A stretch of 64,000 nucleotides of DNA from Paracoccaceae bacterium (GCA_016124615.1 WGNF01000004.1:62001-126000), one strand, 5' to 3'. Shown: positions 33,508 through 42,656, numbered from the stretch's first letter. The notes: generated by a model not told the origin, from the sequence alone. Program-made: numbers and translations.

Positions 33508-34640
33508 CAGTTCGACCCGCCCAGCGTCGGGCCGCCAACGGGCGGCGCCACCACATCGACGGTCTGGCCATCCTTCACCAGATCCTGCCCCGACACGACG
33601 ATGCGCATGTCAGCAGGCACACCCGCCAGCACCAGCCCCTTGGGCGTGTCATCGACCAGCGTCACCGGGGTGAAATGTGTCACGTTCTGCGCATCGACGG
33701 TGCGCAGCCCCAATTCGCCACTGCTCGACAGCGTGATGACCGAGCGCGGCACCGTAACCGCGCGCACCGGCGGCGCATAAAGCGTGATCTGCGCGGTCAT
33801 TCCGGCCGGGATCTTGCCGTCCGGATTGGCCAGCGCCACCTCGACCGGGAAGGTCCGCGTCACCGCACTGGCCAGCTTCGACAGATAGCGCACCGTCCCC
33901 TCGACCGTGCGGCCGTCGATCAGCGTCACGTCGGCCTTCGACCCTGGCTGGATGTCGCCCACGTCGATCTCGTTCACCTCGGCGCGCACCACGATCGGGT
34001 CCAGCGAGATCAGCGTCGCGACCGGGGCGCCCGCTTGCAGGTACTGCCCCTTCTCGACCGCAACGCTATCCACCACGCCCGCGAAGGGCGCCCGCAGGAT
34101 CAGCTTGTCGGCCGCGGCCTGCGCCTGTGTCACCGCGGCCTCGGCCGTCGCTTTCGCGGTGCGCGCGGCCAGCAGCGTCAGGGCCGGCATGTTGCCGCCG
34201 GCCGCCAGCTTTTCGTCGGACGCCAGTTCGGTTTCGCGCTGCGCCAGCACCGCCTTGGCAGTATCGACCGCCGCCACCAGATCGGCGCCATCCAGCGCGA
34301 TCACCTGCGCGCCCGCGCCGATGCTCTGCCCCTCGACCACGTTCAGCGTGCCGATCACGCCCGACGTGCGCGCGGCAAGCGCCACGCTCTTGTCGGCTTG
34401 CGTCACGCCGGAAATCCGGATCGCGCGGGCATGTTCGGTGAATTCCGGGGTGATTGCGGCCACGGTGGGCAGCACAGGCGCGGCATCGGCCGGTTCCGCC
34501 GGGGCGCTGTCGGTCGCCGGTTGCGCCGCCAGCACCTGATCGCTGCCAACCGAGGAGAACTTGCCCGTTGCTACCCAGGCGCCAGCTGCGACCAGGACGA
34601 CAATGGCAGCGATCCTGTGACCCGGCATAACACGCGACAT
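33507..34640 (-). CDS. RND periplasmic adaptor (second system)
   Basis: A 377-residue membrane-fusion protein. I start at ATG 34640 (MSRVMPGHRIAAIVVLVAAG), preceded by AGGGAAG; the longer in-frame start at 34673 is less likely. Lipoyl motifs (GVIGTLNVVEGQSIGAGAQV and ILRAPFAGVVDSVAVEKGQY) enclose a shorter alpha-hairpin than in the first adaptor. A beta barrel (TLISLDPIVVRAEVNEID) and C-terminal domain follow. It is the first gene of the two-gene operon. Confidence 0.9.
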   Translation of the reverse strand: MSRVMPGHRIAAIVVLVAAGAWVATGKFSSVGSDQVLAAQPATDSAPAEPADAAPVLPTVAAITPEFTEHARAIRISGVTQADKSVALAARTSGVIGTLNVVEGQSIGAGAQVIALDGADLVAAVDTAKAVLAQRETELASDEKLAAGGNMPALTLLAARTAKATAEAAVTQAQAAADKLILRAPFAGVVDSVAVEKGQYLQAGAPVATLISLDPIVVRAEVNEIDVGDIQPGSKADVTLIDGRTVEGTVRYLSKLASAVTRTFPVEVALANPDGKIPAGMTAQITLYAPPVRAVTVPRSVITLSSSGELGLRTVDAQNVTHFTPVTLVDDTPKGLVLAGVPADMRIVVSGQDLVKDGQTVDVVAPPVGGPTLGGSN

Positions 34641-34833
34641 GACGATAACTTCCCTGAACTGGACTGGCCACACGACCTAAAACGAAAGGTCTCACACAGA
34701 CCCGCGTTCAGCGAAACGCCGGCATGCTGCCTCTGCAGAAAGATAAGAGCTTTTGACGGGGTTCAAGAGCCCGTGATGGCACTGTCCGCCAAAACTTGCC
34801 GAACTGCCACACTTCAAGCAGCTTGACCCTAGG

Positions 34834-35334
34834 TCAATTCAGCGCATCCACGCAGCGTGTCAGCGCGGAAATCGACGCCTGCGACCCCCAGAGGCTGTAG
34901 TCCTGCACATCCTCGCCGCTGTCGTTGCGCAGGTAGAGCGTGTTGCCGTAGATCACCTCGCTCAGGAACTGCGTGCCGCTGCGGGTATCGGGCAGGTCGA
35001 ACAGCACCGATTGTTTGTACAGATCGGCATCGTTCAGCCGCCACGGCGCGCGGCCGTCGATCTGCACCACGAGGTTGGCCGTCGACTGGTCGAAATTCCA
35101 GCCCGAGTAGTAGAACTGCAGCTTGATCGGGTTCTGGCTGTCGGCCCAGATCGAGAACGAGTCATCGGCATAGGTGACCTGCGCTACGCAGGACGTCGTG
35201 CCGTCGTCCCAGGCGACGACGCGCACCTCCCAATCCTTGTAGGAATAGATCACTTTGTCGGTGCTGCCCGCAACCGCGGGCAGCGCGACGGCAGAGACAA
35301 CAACAGCGGCAAGAAACATCCGGAAAGAATGCAT
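34834..35334 (-). CDS. Secreted protein of unknown function
   Basis: A 166-residue protein starting at ATG 35334 with a GGGGG ribosome site. It has a Sec signal peptide (MHSFRMFLAAVVVSAVALPA, cleavage near VAG). The mature part is beta-rich and aromatic (YSYKDWEVRVVAW, FSIWADSQNPIKLQFYYSGW) with only two cysteines, in TTSCVA and LTRCVD, which could form one disulfide. The DWEVR...C opening faintly recalls the IalB invasion-associated family, but the match is too weak to assign. No operon partner is evident. Confidence 0.65.
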   Translation of the reverse strand: MHSFRMFLAAVVVSAVALPAVAGSTDKVIYSYKDWEVRVVAWDDGTTSCVAQVTYADDSFSIWADSQNPIKLQFYYSGWNFDQSTANLVVQIDGRAPWRLNDADLYKQSVLFDLPDTRSGTQFLSEVIYGNTLYLRNDSGEDVQDYSLWGSQASISALTRCVDALN

Positions 35335-35422
35335 GGCAGCCCCCTGAAACGACTGCCGCAAATATTAACGGATTGCCCACGTTCCTTCAAGTTTTCGTGA
35401 GTGTGGCATGATCGCCCCGCCG

Positions 35423-37327
35423 TCAGCCCGCGCGATCGTCAAAATCCCAGGGCCGGGTAAACTCGCCCAGCACCTTTTCCACCGCCTCCGCCTCGACCAC
35501 GCCGGTCCGCCGGACCTTGGCCACCAGCCCGCGCTTGGGGTCGTCGATGACTTCGCCCACCCGCGCCTCGACCCCGGCCTTGGCCAGCGCGTGATCGTAG
35601 ACCCGGGCAATCGCGCGCTTGCGCAGATCGGGCTTGAAGACCTTGCCCACCGCCGTCTTTGGCAATTCGTCCAGAATGTCGATGTGCTTGGGCACCGCGG
35701 CGCGTTCATGCACATGTTTCTGGGCGTGGTGCATCAGCTCCTCGGCCGTCACCTCGGCCCCCACGACCAGTTCGACATAGGCGCAGGGCAGCTCGCCCGC
35801 GAAGGCGTCGGGCTGGCCGATCGCGCCGACGAAGGCCACCGCCGGATGGCTCATCAGCGCCTCTTCGATCTCGGCCGGGTCGATGTTGTGGCCACCCCGG
35901 ATGATCAGATCCTTCGCCCGCCCGGTGATGTACAGATAGCCCTCGGCGTCGATCCGCCCCAGATCGCCGGTGCGCAGATACCTCTCGTCGGCGAAAAGCC
36001 CGCGGTTCTTGTCGGGGTCGGTATAGGTCATGCCCAGAAAGACGCCGGGATTGGACACGCAGATCTCGCCGACCTCGTCGGTGCCGCAGTCCTTCACCAC
36101 CTTGCCCGCCGCGTCGCAGCGCAGGATGCGCACATGCGTATAGGGAAACGGAATGCCGACCGAGCCGATCTTCTTGCCCCCCGCGGGCGGGTTGACCGAC
36201 ACCAGACAGGTGCACTCGGTCAGCCCGTAGCCCTCGACGATAGTCACGCCGGTCGCTTTCTCGAACCGGTGGTAAAGCTCCACCGGCAGCGGCGCCGAAC
36301 CCGAAAACGCCAGCTTCAGCGACGACACATCGGCATTCACCGGCCGCTGCATCAGCGCCGAGATGGCGGTCGGCACGGTCACGATGAAGCTGACCTTCCA
36401 GCGCTCGACCAGCTTCCAGAAGTTGTGCATCACGCCGTCGCCGCGATAGCCCGCCGGGGTCGGAAACACCACATGCGCGCCGCTCGACAGCACCGACATC
36501 AGGATCGGATAGGCCGCAAAGACGTGGAACAACGGCAGCGGGCAGAACACCACGTCATCGGCGGTGAACAGCATCCGCGCGCCCAGCCAGCCGTTGTAGA
36601 TCATCCCCGAAATCCGGTGTTGCGCCACCTTCGGCATCCCGGTGGTGCCGCCAGTGTGAAAGAGCGCCGCCACCCGGTCGCCCGCGGGATCGGCAAAGGC
36701 CAGCGCGTCGGCCCGCTGGCTGGCGCATTCACGGGCGAAATTCAGCACCCGCGCCTTGTGCGACACGGCATGCCCGGGCCGCAGGAACGGCACGATCCAT
36801 TTCTTCGGCGGCGTCAGGTAGCGGTTGAGGTCGACCTCCAGCACGGTGTGCACATCCGGCGCCTCGGCCACCGCTGCAGCGACCTTCGCCGCGATGTCGG
36901 TCTTCGGGAACGCCCGCAGCGTCACCACCACCTTCGCCTTGGTCTCGCGCAGGATCGAGGCGATCTGGGTGGCGTCCAGCAGCGGGTTGACCGGGTTGAC
37001 GATCCCCGCCACCGCCCCCGCGATCAGCGTCACCGCGGTTTCGGTGGTGTTGGGCAGCACATAGGCCACCACATCCGTCGGCCCGATCCCCAGCGCGCGC
37101 AACAGGTTCGCCGTCTGCGTCACCTTCGCCTTCAGCTCGGCCCAGGTCAGCGTTTCCGCCGGATCGGTCGGCCCCGAGGTCAGCTGAAAGCTGAACGCCG
37201 GCTGGTTGGCATGGCGCGCCGCCGTTTCGGCCAGCAGCGCATACATCGACCCTGCCAGCGGCCGCGCCTCCCACGTCGCCTCGGCCTCGATATCGTTGCG
37301 GTCCGCGACCGACGCGAATGATCCCAT
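35423..37327 (-). CDS. AMP-binding acyl-CoA synthetase/ligase
   Basis: A 634-residue ANL-superfamily enzyme that would activate a carboxylic acid to acyl-AMP and then acyl-CoA. The start ATG 37327 has GGAGGGG just upstream. Motifs are LFHTGGTTGMPKVAQ (P-loop), GYGLTECTC, YLRTGDLGRIDAEGY, and PKTAVGKVFKPDLR with the catalytic C-terminal lysine. It resembles the long 620-640-residue acyl-CoA synthetases of Rhodobacterales (often called acyl-CoA synthetase). The acid is unknown, probably medium or aromatic. It is monocistronic as far as can be seen. Confidence 0.88.
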   Translation of the reverse strand: MGSFASVADRNDIEAEATWEARPLAGSMYALLAETAARHANQPAFSFQLTSGPTDPAETLTWAELKAKVTQTANLLRALGIGPTDVVAYVLPNTTETAVTLIAGAVAGIVNPVNPLLDATQIASILRETKAKVVVTLRAFPKTDIAAKVAAAVAEAPDVHTVLEVDLNRYLTPPKKWIVPFLRPGHAVSHKARVLNFARECASQRADALAFADPAGDRVAALFHTGGTTGMPKVAQHRISGMIYNGWLGARMLFTADDVVFCPLPLFHVFAAYPILMSVLSSGAHVVFPTPAGYRGDGVMHNFWKLVERWKVSFIVTVPTAISALMQRPVNADVSSLKLAFSGSAPLPVELYHRFEKATGVTIVEGYGLTECTCLVSVNPPAGGKKIGSVGIPFPYTHVRILRCDAAGKVVKDCGTDEVGEICVSNPGVFLGMTYTDPDKNRGLFADERYLRTGDLGRIDAEGYLYITGRAKDLIIRGGHNIDPAEIEEALMSHPAVAFVGAIGQPDAFAGELPCAYVELVVGAEVTAEELMHHAQKHVHERAAVPKHIDILDELPKTAVGKVFKPDLRKRAIARVYDHALAKAGVEARVGEVIDDPKRGLVAKVRRTGVVEAEAVEKVLGEFTRPWDFDDRAG

Positions 37328-37436
37328 GATCCCCTCCTCAACGCCTCTCCCGGGGCGATCCGTGTCAGGGGAAGTTCTAGGGTTTCGCGCCGACGCGCAA
37401 GCCACAGCCCGCGCCGCAACGCAGCGTCATGTCGGT

Positions 37437-39227
37437 TTACTCGGCCGCCAGCCCGTCGGTGAACTGCAACCGCGCCAGCCGGGCATAAAGCCCGCCCCCG
37501 GCGACCAGATCGTCATGCGTGCCCTGCGCCACGATCCGGCCGTGATCGAACACCACGATCCGGTCGGCCTTCTTCACCGTTGCCAGCCGGTGCGCCACGA
37601 TCAGCGTCGTGCGGCTGGCGCTCAGCCGTTCCACCGCCTCCTGCACCAGCCGCTCGCTTTCCGCATCCAGCGCAGAGGTCGCCTCATCGAGCAGCAGGAT
37701 CGGCGCGTCGCGCAGGATCGCCCGCGCGATGGCGATGCGCTGCTTCTGCCCGCCCGACAGCATCACGCCACGCTCGCCGACATAGGTCTCATATCCTTGC
37801 GGCAGCGCAGCCAGGAATTCATGCGCGGCGGCGGCGCGGGCGGCGGATTCCACCTCTGCATCGCTGGCCTCCGGCCGACCGAAACGGATGTTTTCGCGCG
37901 CCGAGGTGGCGAAGATCACCGGATCCTGCGGCACCAGCGCGATCGCCCGGCGGAAATCGGCCCGCGCCATCTTGCGCAGGTCGATGCCGTCGATCGTCAC
38001 CGCGCCCTCGGCCGGGTCGTAGAACCGCTGCAACAGCTGGATGATCGTGGTCTTGCCCGCGCCCGAAGGCCCGACCAGCGCCACCGTCTCGCCCGGCGCG
38101 ACCCGCAGGGTGATGCCGTCCAGCGCCGAAACCTCGGGCCGCGCCGGATAGCGGAAGGTCACGCCCTCGAAGCCGATCGCCCCCTTGGCCGGGCGCGGCA
38201 GCACCACGGCCGCCACCGGATCCACCACCGTGTCGGTTGCCCGCAGCAGTTCCACCAGCCGCTCGGTCGCCCCGGCGGCGCGCTGCAGCTCGCCGATGAT
38301 CTCGCTCAGCGCGCCGACCGACCCGGCCACCAGCACCGAATAGATCAGGAACTGGATCAGCGCCCCCGCCGTCATGATCCCCGCCCGCACATCGCGCGCG
38401 CCGATCCACAGCACGCCGACGATGCCGGTGAACACCAGGAAGATGACGATCATCGTCATGATCGCCCGCGCCCCGATCCGCGTCTTGGCCGACAGGAACG
38501 ACTTTTCCGTCATGTCGCCAAAACTCGCCCGGCTTTCCCGCTCGTGGGTAAAAGACTGCACCGTCTGCACCGCGCCCAGCGTTTCCGAGGCGTTGCCCGA
38601 GGATTGCGCGATCCAGTCCTGGTTCTCGCGGCTCAGCTTGCGCAGCCGCCGCCCCAGCACCACGATCGGCACCACCACCGCCGGCACGATCAGCAGCACC
38701 AGCCCGGTCAGCTTGGCCGAGGTCAAGAGCATCAGCCCCAGCCCGCCGACCAGCATCAGCACATTGCGCAGCGCCACCGACACCGAGGATCCGATCACCG
38801 ACAGGATCAGCGTGGTATCCGTGGTCAACCGGCTCAGCACCTCACCGGTCATGATCTTTTCGAAATAGGCCGGGCTCATGCCCACCACGCGGTCGAACAT
38901 CGCTTTGCGGATGTCGGCCACCACGCGCTCGCCCAGCCGGGTGACAAGGTAATATCGCGCGCCGGTTCCCAGCGCGAGCAGCGTGGCGATCACCAGCGCC
39001 GCGCCGAAGTAACTGTCGAGCAGCGAGGCGCTGCCGGTGTTGAAATTGTCCACCACCCGACGCACCGCCATCGGCAGGATCAACGAGATCACCGCCGTCG
39101 TGACCAGCGCCGCCCCCGCCCCGATGGCCATCGCCCGGTAGGGCCGCATGAACGGCCAAAGCTGCCCCAGCGCCCCGATCCGCTTCGAGGAGTCCCGCTT
39201 TTCAAGGATCACCGGTTGCCGTGCCAT
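37437..39227 (-). CDS. MsbA-type ABC exporter (fused permease/ATPase)
   Basis: A 596-residue half-transporter. Six helices lie within residues 25-310, followed by an ATPase domain with Walker A GPSGAGKTT, signature MLSGGQKQR, Walker B ILLLDEATSALD and the switch histidine in IVAHRLATV. It forms homodimers that export lipids, drugs or peptides; close relatives are described as MsbA/LmrA-like or ABCB1-like. The N-terminus MARQPVILEKRDSSKRIGAL matches the start chosen at 39227. No dedicated neighbour indicates the substrate. Confidence 0.9.
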   Translation of the reverse strand: MARQPVILEKRDSSKRIGALGQLWPFMRPYRAMAIGAGAALVTTAVISLILPMAVRRVVDNFNTGSASLLDSYFGAALVIATLLALGTGARYYLVTRLGERVVADIRKAMFDRVVGMSPAYFEKIMTGEVLSRLTTDTTLILSVIGSSVSVALRNVLMLVGGLGLMLLTSAKLTGLVLLIVPAVVVPIVVLGRRLRKLSRENQDWIAQSSGNASETLGAVQTVQSFTHERESRASFGDMTEKSFLSAKTRIGARAIMTMIVIFLVFTGIVGVLWIGARDVRAGIMTAGALIQFLIYSVLVAGSVGALSEIIGELQRAAGATERLVELLRATDTVVDPVAAVVLPRPAKGAIGFEGVTFRYPARPEVSALDGITLRVAPGETVALVGPSGAGKTTIIQLLQRFYDPAEGAVTIDGIDLRKMARADFRRAIALVPQDPVIFATSARENIRFGRPEASDAEVESAARAAAAHEFLAALPQGYETYVGERGVMLSGGQKQRIAIARAILRDAPILLLDEATSALDAESERLVQEAVERLSASRTTLIVAHRLATVKKADRIVVFDHGRIVAQGTHDDLVAGGGLYARLARLQFTDGLAAE

Positions 39228-39420
39228 GCATGCTTCCCTCGTTGTGCTGGATCGCCCTTACGCCTGCTTGGGCCCGCGGGGCAAGCGGCAAGGGTGCCGC
39301 AGGGCGGTCACGGTGGGGTGATGGGGGGCAGCCCGATCCTCGCGACCGGGCGACACTTGTGGTTCAAGGCGTTGAGGAAACCGCGTGGCTATCTCACGCG
39401 CGGTCGTCCGTGACGGGGTT

Positions 39421-40158
39421 CTAGCTTTCTGCAGAAAACGCAAGGTCGATGGTCGCCCCGAAGCTATGACGTAGGATAATCCGCTCAAAAACACTTGAGC
39501 GAATACCCCCATCTAGAAAGCTGATTTCCTGTTCCTGCGCCGGGTCGAACGCGTCAACCCAGATTATTAGCCAGAGTGCGTCGCAGTGTCGGTAGCCAAG
39601 AGCGGACCGCTCCTTTCGCCGGATGATCTTTTCAAGGCGCGAGCGGTCCGTCGGCAGAGGGGAATAGACCTGCTGGCACCGCCACTTTCCCCAATCCTCG
39701 CGCGCGCGCTGCAAGTAGAGGAACCCAATCTCAGGCAACTCCTCGCGATAGTTCTCGCGGATCACGCAGCCTTCACCCTCCATTTCGATCCGGCGTACAA
39801 AGTCCGCGAGTTGGCGCGTAATTGGTCCAATCCGTCCCGGGCGAAGAGGCTCCGAAGGAACAAAGCTAACGGTCAATACGGCAGTGGATGGCCCTTTCGA
39901 GAGATAGAGGCGATGGGCCTGACCTATAGCTTCGTGTCGCATGGCGCGTTGTCTCTGCTCGCTTTCTTCTTCTTTACCGTCTCGAAGATAGAACTCCGTG
40001 ACCTCCACGCCGATCACCCTCTCCCCGCGCAAGACGAAGTCAGGCCGTTCTCCATCTTCAATCTCAACGCCAATGATTGATTCCGCTGTGAGGAAGGCAC
40101 GAAGAATCTCACGCTCCTTGTGCTTCTTGTCCCGTCGAGTGGATGAGGTGGTTCGCAA
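39421..40158 (-). CDS. Uncharacterised protein with PD-(D/E)XK nuclease-like pattern
   Basis: A 245-residue protein with a TTG start at 40158 and AGGGGA upstream. After a basic N-terminus it has ERPDFVLRGERVIGVEVTEF (about residues 37-56), an aspartate-strand-turn-E-x-T-E arrangement matching the PD-(D/E)XK nuclease fold, with the lysine replaced. The rest (FVRRIEMEGEG, EIGFLYLQRAREDWG, LWLIIWVDAFDP) is unassigned. Codon choice is clearly less GC-biased than its neighbours. It sits on the 3' side of tRNA-Gly. Both points suggest horizontal acquisition. Nuclease activity is unproven. Confidence 0.7.
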   Translation of the reverse strand: MRTTSSTRRDKKHKEREILRAFLTAESIIGVEIEDGERPDFVLRGERVIGVEVTEFYLRDGKEEESEQRQRAMRHEAIGQAHRLYLSKGPSTAVLTVSFVPSEPLRPGRIGPITRQLADFVRRIEMEGEGCVIRENYREELPEIGFLYLQRAREDWGKWRCQQVYSPLPTDRSRLEKIIRRKERSALGYRHCDALWLIIWVDAFDPAQEQEISFLDGGIRSSVFERIILRHSFGATIDLAFSAES

Positions 40159-40265
40159 TCCCGTCCCCTAACCGTTCTGCGAGCGCAACCCTAGCGCCGC
40201 GGTCAAGAAACACCAAACCAGTTCGGCCACCCATCGTTCCCAAATTCCTGCGCCGGTGCTGATCC

Positions 40266-40298
40266 CGGTGTGAAAACGGTGCGAAATCGGTGTGATTT
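40266..40298. repeat. Three 11-bp tandem imperfect repeats
   Basis: CGGTGTGAAAA, CGGTGCGAAAT and CGGTGTGATTT follow one another without gaps, and a fourth CGGT begins at 40299. They lie between the nuclease-like gene and the 3' end of tRNA-Gly. The period is about one helix turn, so a protein-binding array is possible. Confidence 0.5.
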
Positions 40299-40351
40299 CG
40301 GTATCCCCTTTTCGCCGTCTTCCCAACGGCTTGCGGCACTTCAAAGGGGGA

Positions 40352-40425
40352 TGGAGCGGGTGAAGGGAATCGAACCCTCGTCATAAGCTTGGAAGGCTTC
40401 TGCTCTACCATTGAGCTACACCCGC
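40352..40425 (-). tRNA. tRNA-Gly (anticodon TCC)
   Basis: The reverse strand folds as a full cloverleaf. The acceptor is GCGGGTG/CACCCGC, the D arm is GCTC...GAGC, and the anticodon stem AGCCT...AAGCT-like arm carries TCC in loop CTTCCAA. The T arm is GAGGG-TTCGATT-CCCTT. The discriminator T is followed by an encoded CCA (74 bases in all). It reads GGA and GGG glycine codons. Confidence 0.95.
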
Positions 40426-40433
40426 GTGCCCCT

Positions 40434-40462
40434 CCTATACGGCGCGGCGGCGGGCGAGGCAA
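40434..40462 (-). promoter_or_regulatory. Promoter of tRNA-Gly
   Basis: On the reverse strand TTGCCT (40457-40462) and TATAGG (40434-40439) are separated by exactly 17 bases, with the -10 element ending nine bases before the mature tRNA. This fits a sigma-70-type stable-RNA promoter. Confidence 0.6.
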
Positions 40463-40596
40463 GCCATCAGGGGGCCAGCGGGTCGATCCGCTCCGGCCCC
40501 CCGGCGAGCTGGAATTCAGTTCGGGATCAACGCGGTACGCCATCCCCGCGCTGCCCGATGCGCGCGCCCCACCTGTCGGCGGGGCGCGCCGAGCCG

Positions 40597-42120
40597 TTAC
40601 TGGCCGACGGTCTTGATCCGGCCTTCGACCTTCTCTGTGACATGGCCGATCTTGGTCACATAGGCCATCGCGTCGTTGGCCATCAGGTTGCCCGCGGTCT
40701 CGTTCACCAGAACCTTGCCACCACCCAAAGCGGTATAGCCGTCGCCGCCCGCCAACATGTAGTCGTTGGTCGCCACCTTGTAGACCGCGTCCATGTCCAG
40801 CGCAGTACCGTTCACCATGACCGAGGCCACGCGCGAACCCGCGGGCGCCTTCGGATCCCAGACCACCTGCAGGCCCGAGACCTGCGGGAAACGGCCGGCG
40901 CCGTTCTCGACCTGGCTGAAGCCGTTCTCCAGCGCGGCCAGAACCTGGCTGCCCGGGATTTCGGTGACCACGGTCTTGTTGCCGAACGGCAGTTCGGTCA
41001 GCATGTCGCGGCGGGTCAGTTGCGCACCGGCGTCATAGGTCTTGTCGCCGCGGATACCACCGCCGTTGGTGATCGCGATGTCGGCGCCGGTGGCGTCCTT
41101 CATCGCGTCGGCGATCAGGTCGCCCATGTTGCTTTCTTCCCCCCGCACCAGGCGCTGGCGCGAGTCGAGCGCGACGTCGGTCGTGCCGATCACCACGTTC
41201 AGGTTCTTGTCCAGCTGCGTCTTCAGCCCGTCGATGGCCTTTTGCGTTTCCGGATCGGGGGCCACGGTCGCCGTGTCGACGAACCGGAAGTTCGGCACCC
41301 AGCTGATCTTGCGCTTGCCGTCCTTCTCGCTGATCGTCACGTTCAGGTCGATCGGGTCCATGTAGTAGGCGTCCTTCGAGGTCTCGACATAGGCCGTGAT
41401 CCCGTCATAGGCGGTCATGTAGTCGTGGTCGTCGCCCGACATGATGACGTCGAACGCATGGCTCGCCATCATCTCGAAGTCCTGGTTGTGCGGCGTCTGC
41501 ACCACGCCGATCACCAGATCGGCGCCGTCCTTGCGGGCCTGGGTGGCGGCGGCGATGGCGGTGGGAACCGAGGGCAGGAACTTCAGGTCGCCGGGCGAGG
41601 ACACCTCGGGGGTGTCATCCTCGGATACCGGGATCAGCGCGATCTTCAACCCCGCCATTTCCTTCCACATCACGCCCTGCAGGCCGGGCAGCGGCTGGCC
41701 GTCGGCGGTGGTGATGGAAATCGTGGCCCACGGATATTTGGACTTCGACACCTTGTCGAAGAAGTTGTCCTTGCCGAAGTCGAATTCATGGTTGCCGGGC
41801 ACCGCGATGTCGAACGGCACGAGGTTGGTCAGGTCGATGGTGTTCTGACCCTTGTCCAGACCCGACATCAGCGAGGGCGACAGCATGTCGCCGTCGAACA
41901 CATAGATCGTGTTCGGATTGGCGGCCTTTTCGGCCTTGGCCAGCGCGTTCAGCCGGGCGAACCCGCCGCGCACCTTGCCTTCGTCGAAGTTGTAAAGATC
42001 GCCGACGCCGAGGATGGTCAACTTCACCGTTTCGGCGGCCTGCACCGCCGGGGCGGCAAGGCCGGTGACGGCGGCGGCACCCATCAGGGCGGCGGCAAGC
42101 GTGCGGGCACGTCTGGTCAT
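40597..42120 (-). CDS. UshA-like 5'-nucleotidase/metallophosphoesterase with altered metal site
   Basis: A 507-residue periplasmic protein (signal peptide to about residue 28, VQAAE). It has an N-terminal metallophosphatase domain and an intact C-terminal 5'-nucleotidase domain (EESNMGDLIADAMKDATGAD, ITNGGGIRGD, ATNDYMLAGGDGY). The metal motifs diverge from UshA: the usual TNDxHG is GVGDLYN, and GGHxH is SGDDHD. GNHEFD is kept. Nucleotide or sugar-phosphate hydrolysis is expected from the family but may be changed or lost. An AGGAGACC ribosome site precedes ATG 42120. Confidence 0.82.
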   Translation of the reverse strand: MTRRARTLAAALMGAAAVTGLAAPAVQAAETVKLTILGVGDLYNFDEGKVRGGFARLNALAKAEKAANPNTIYVFDGDMLSPSLMSGLDKGQNTIDLTNLVPFDIAVPGNHEFDFGKDNFFDKVSKSKYPWATISITTADGQPLPGLQGVMWKEMAGLKIALIPVSEDDTPEVSSPGDLKFLPSVPTAIAAATQARKDGADLVIGVVQTPHNQDFEMMASHAFDVIMSGDDHDYMTAYDGITAYVETSKDAYYMDPIDLNVTISEKDGKRKISWVPNFRFVDTATVAPDPETQKAIDGLKTQLDKNLNVVIGTTDVALDSRQRLVRGEESNMGDLIADAMKDATGADIAITNGGGIRGDKTYDAGAQLTRRDMLTELPFGNKTVVTEIPGSQVLAALENGFSQVENGAGRFPQVSGLQVVWDPKAPAGSRVASVMVNGTALDMDAVYKVATNDYMLAGGDGYTALGGGKVLVNETAGNLMANDAMAYVTKIGHVTEKVEGRIKTVGQ

Positions 42121-42312
42121 GGCAGGTCTCCTATTCTGTTTCTGGCGCGAGAGTGCGGGGTCCGGCGCGCCGAGTCAAAGCCTTCGCGCGCGGCAATGTG
42201 ACGACCGGCCATGACTTGCGCGTGACAGTCGCGGGGTGCGCGCTCCATTGACCCTCCGCCCGCGATCAGGCAACCATCGCGCGGCCAATCCCGCCGGAAA
42301 AGGACGCCTTCC

Positions 42313-42633
42313 ATGATCGTGGCCACCACCAACGACCTGCCGGGCTATCGCATCGTGAAGACGCTGGGCGTGGTGCGCGGCATCACCGTGCGCTCTCGTT
42401 CGGTATTGGGTAACATTGGCGGCGCGTTGCAATCCATGTTCGGCGGCAACATCTCGGTCTACACCAACCTTGCCGAGACCGCCCGGCAAGAGGCCTATGA
42501 CCTGATGATCCGCCATGCACAGGCGATGGGCGCCGATGCCGTGGTGGCGATGCGCTACGACGCCAACGAGATCATGGACGGCATCACCGAGGTGCTGGCC
42601 TACGGTACCGCCGTCACCATCGCGGCCGCCTGA
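42313..42633 (+). CDS. YbjQ-family (UPF0145) heavy-metal-binding domain protein
   Basis: A 106-residue protein with the YbjQ core: [20 protein letters not shown], then [18 protein letters not shown], and [12 protein letters not shown] near the end. Members form pentameric or decameric rings; the heavy-metal-binding name comes from the fold and function is unproven. GGACGC and a short spacer precede the ATG. It starts a rightward run with DUF952 (23 bases downstream) and pyrD, which may be one transcript. Confidence 0.88.
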   Translation: MIVATTNDLPGYRIVKTLGVVRGITVRSRSVLGNIGGALQSMFGGNISVYTNLAETARQEAYDLMIRHAQAMGADAVVAMRYDANEIMDGITEVLAYGTAVTIAAA

Positions 42634-42656
42634 CCCCTTTCGACCTGCTGGACCCC

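Noticed and set aside
39228-39420. A second copy of the tRNA-Gly 3' end as an att site on the far side of the nuclease-like gene
   Set aside because: I looked for the T-arm and acceptor sequence here and found no convincing match, so a bounded genomic island is not claimed.
40266-40298. CRISPR-like array
   Set aside because: The repeats are 11 bp, directly adjacent and without spacers; no cas genes are present.
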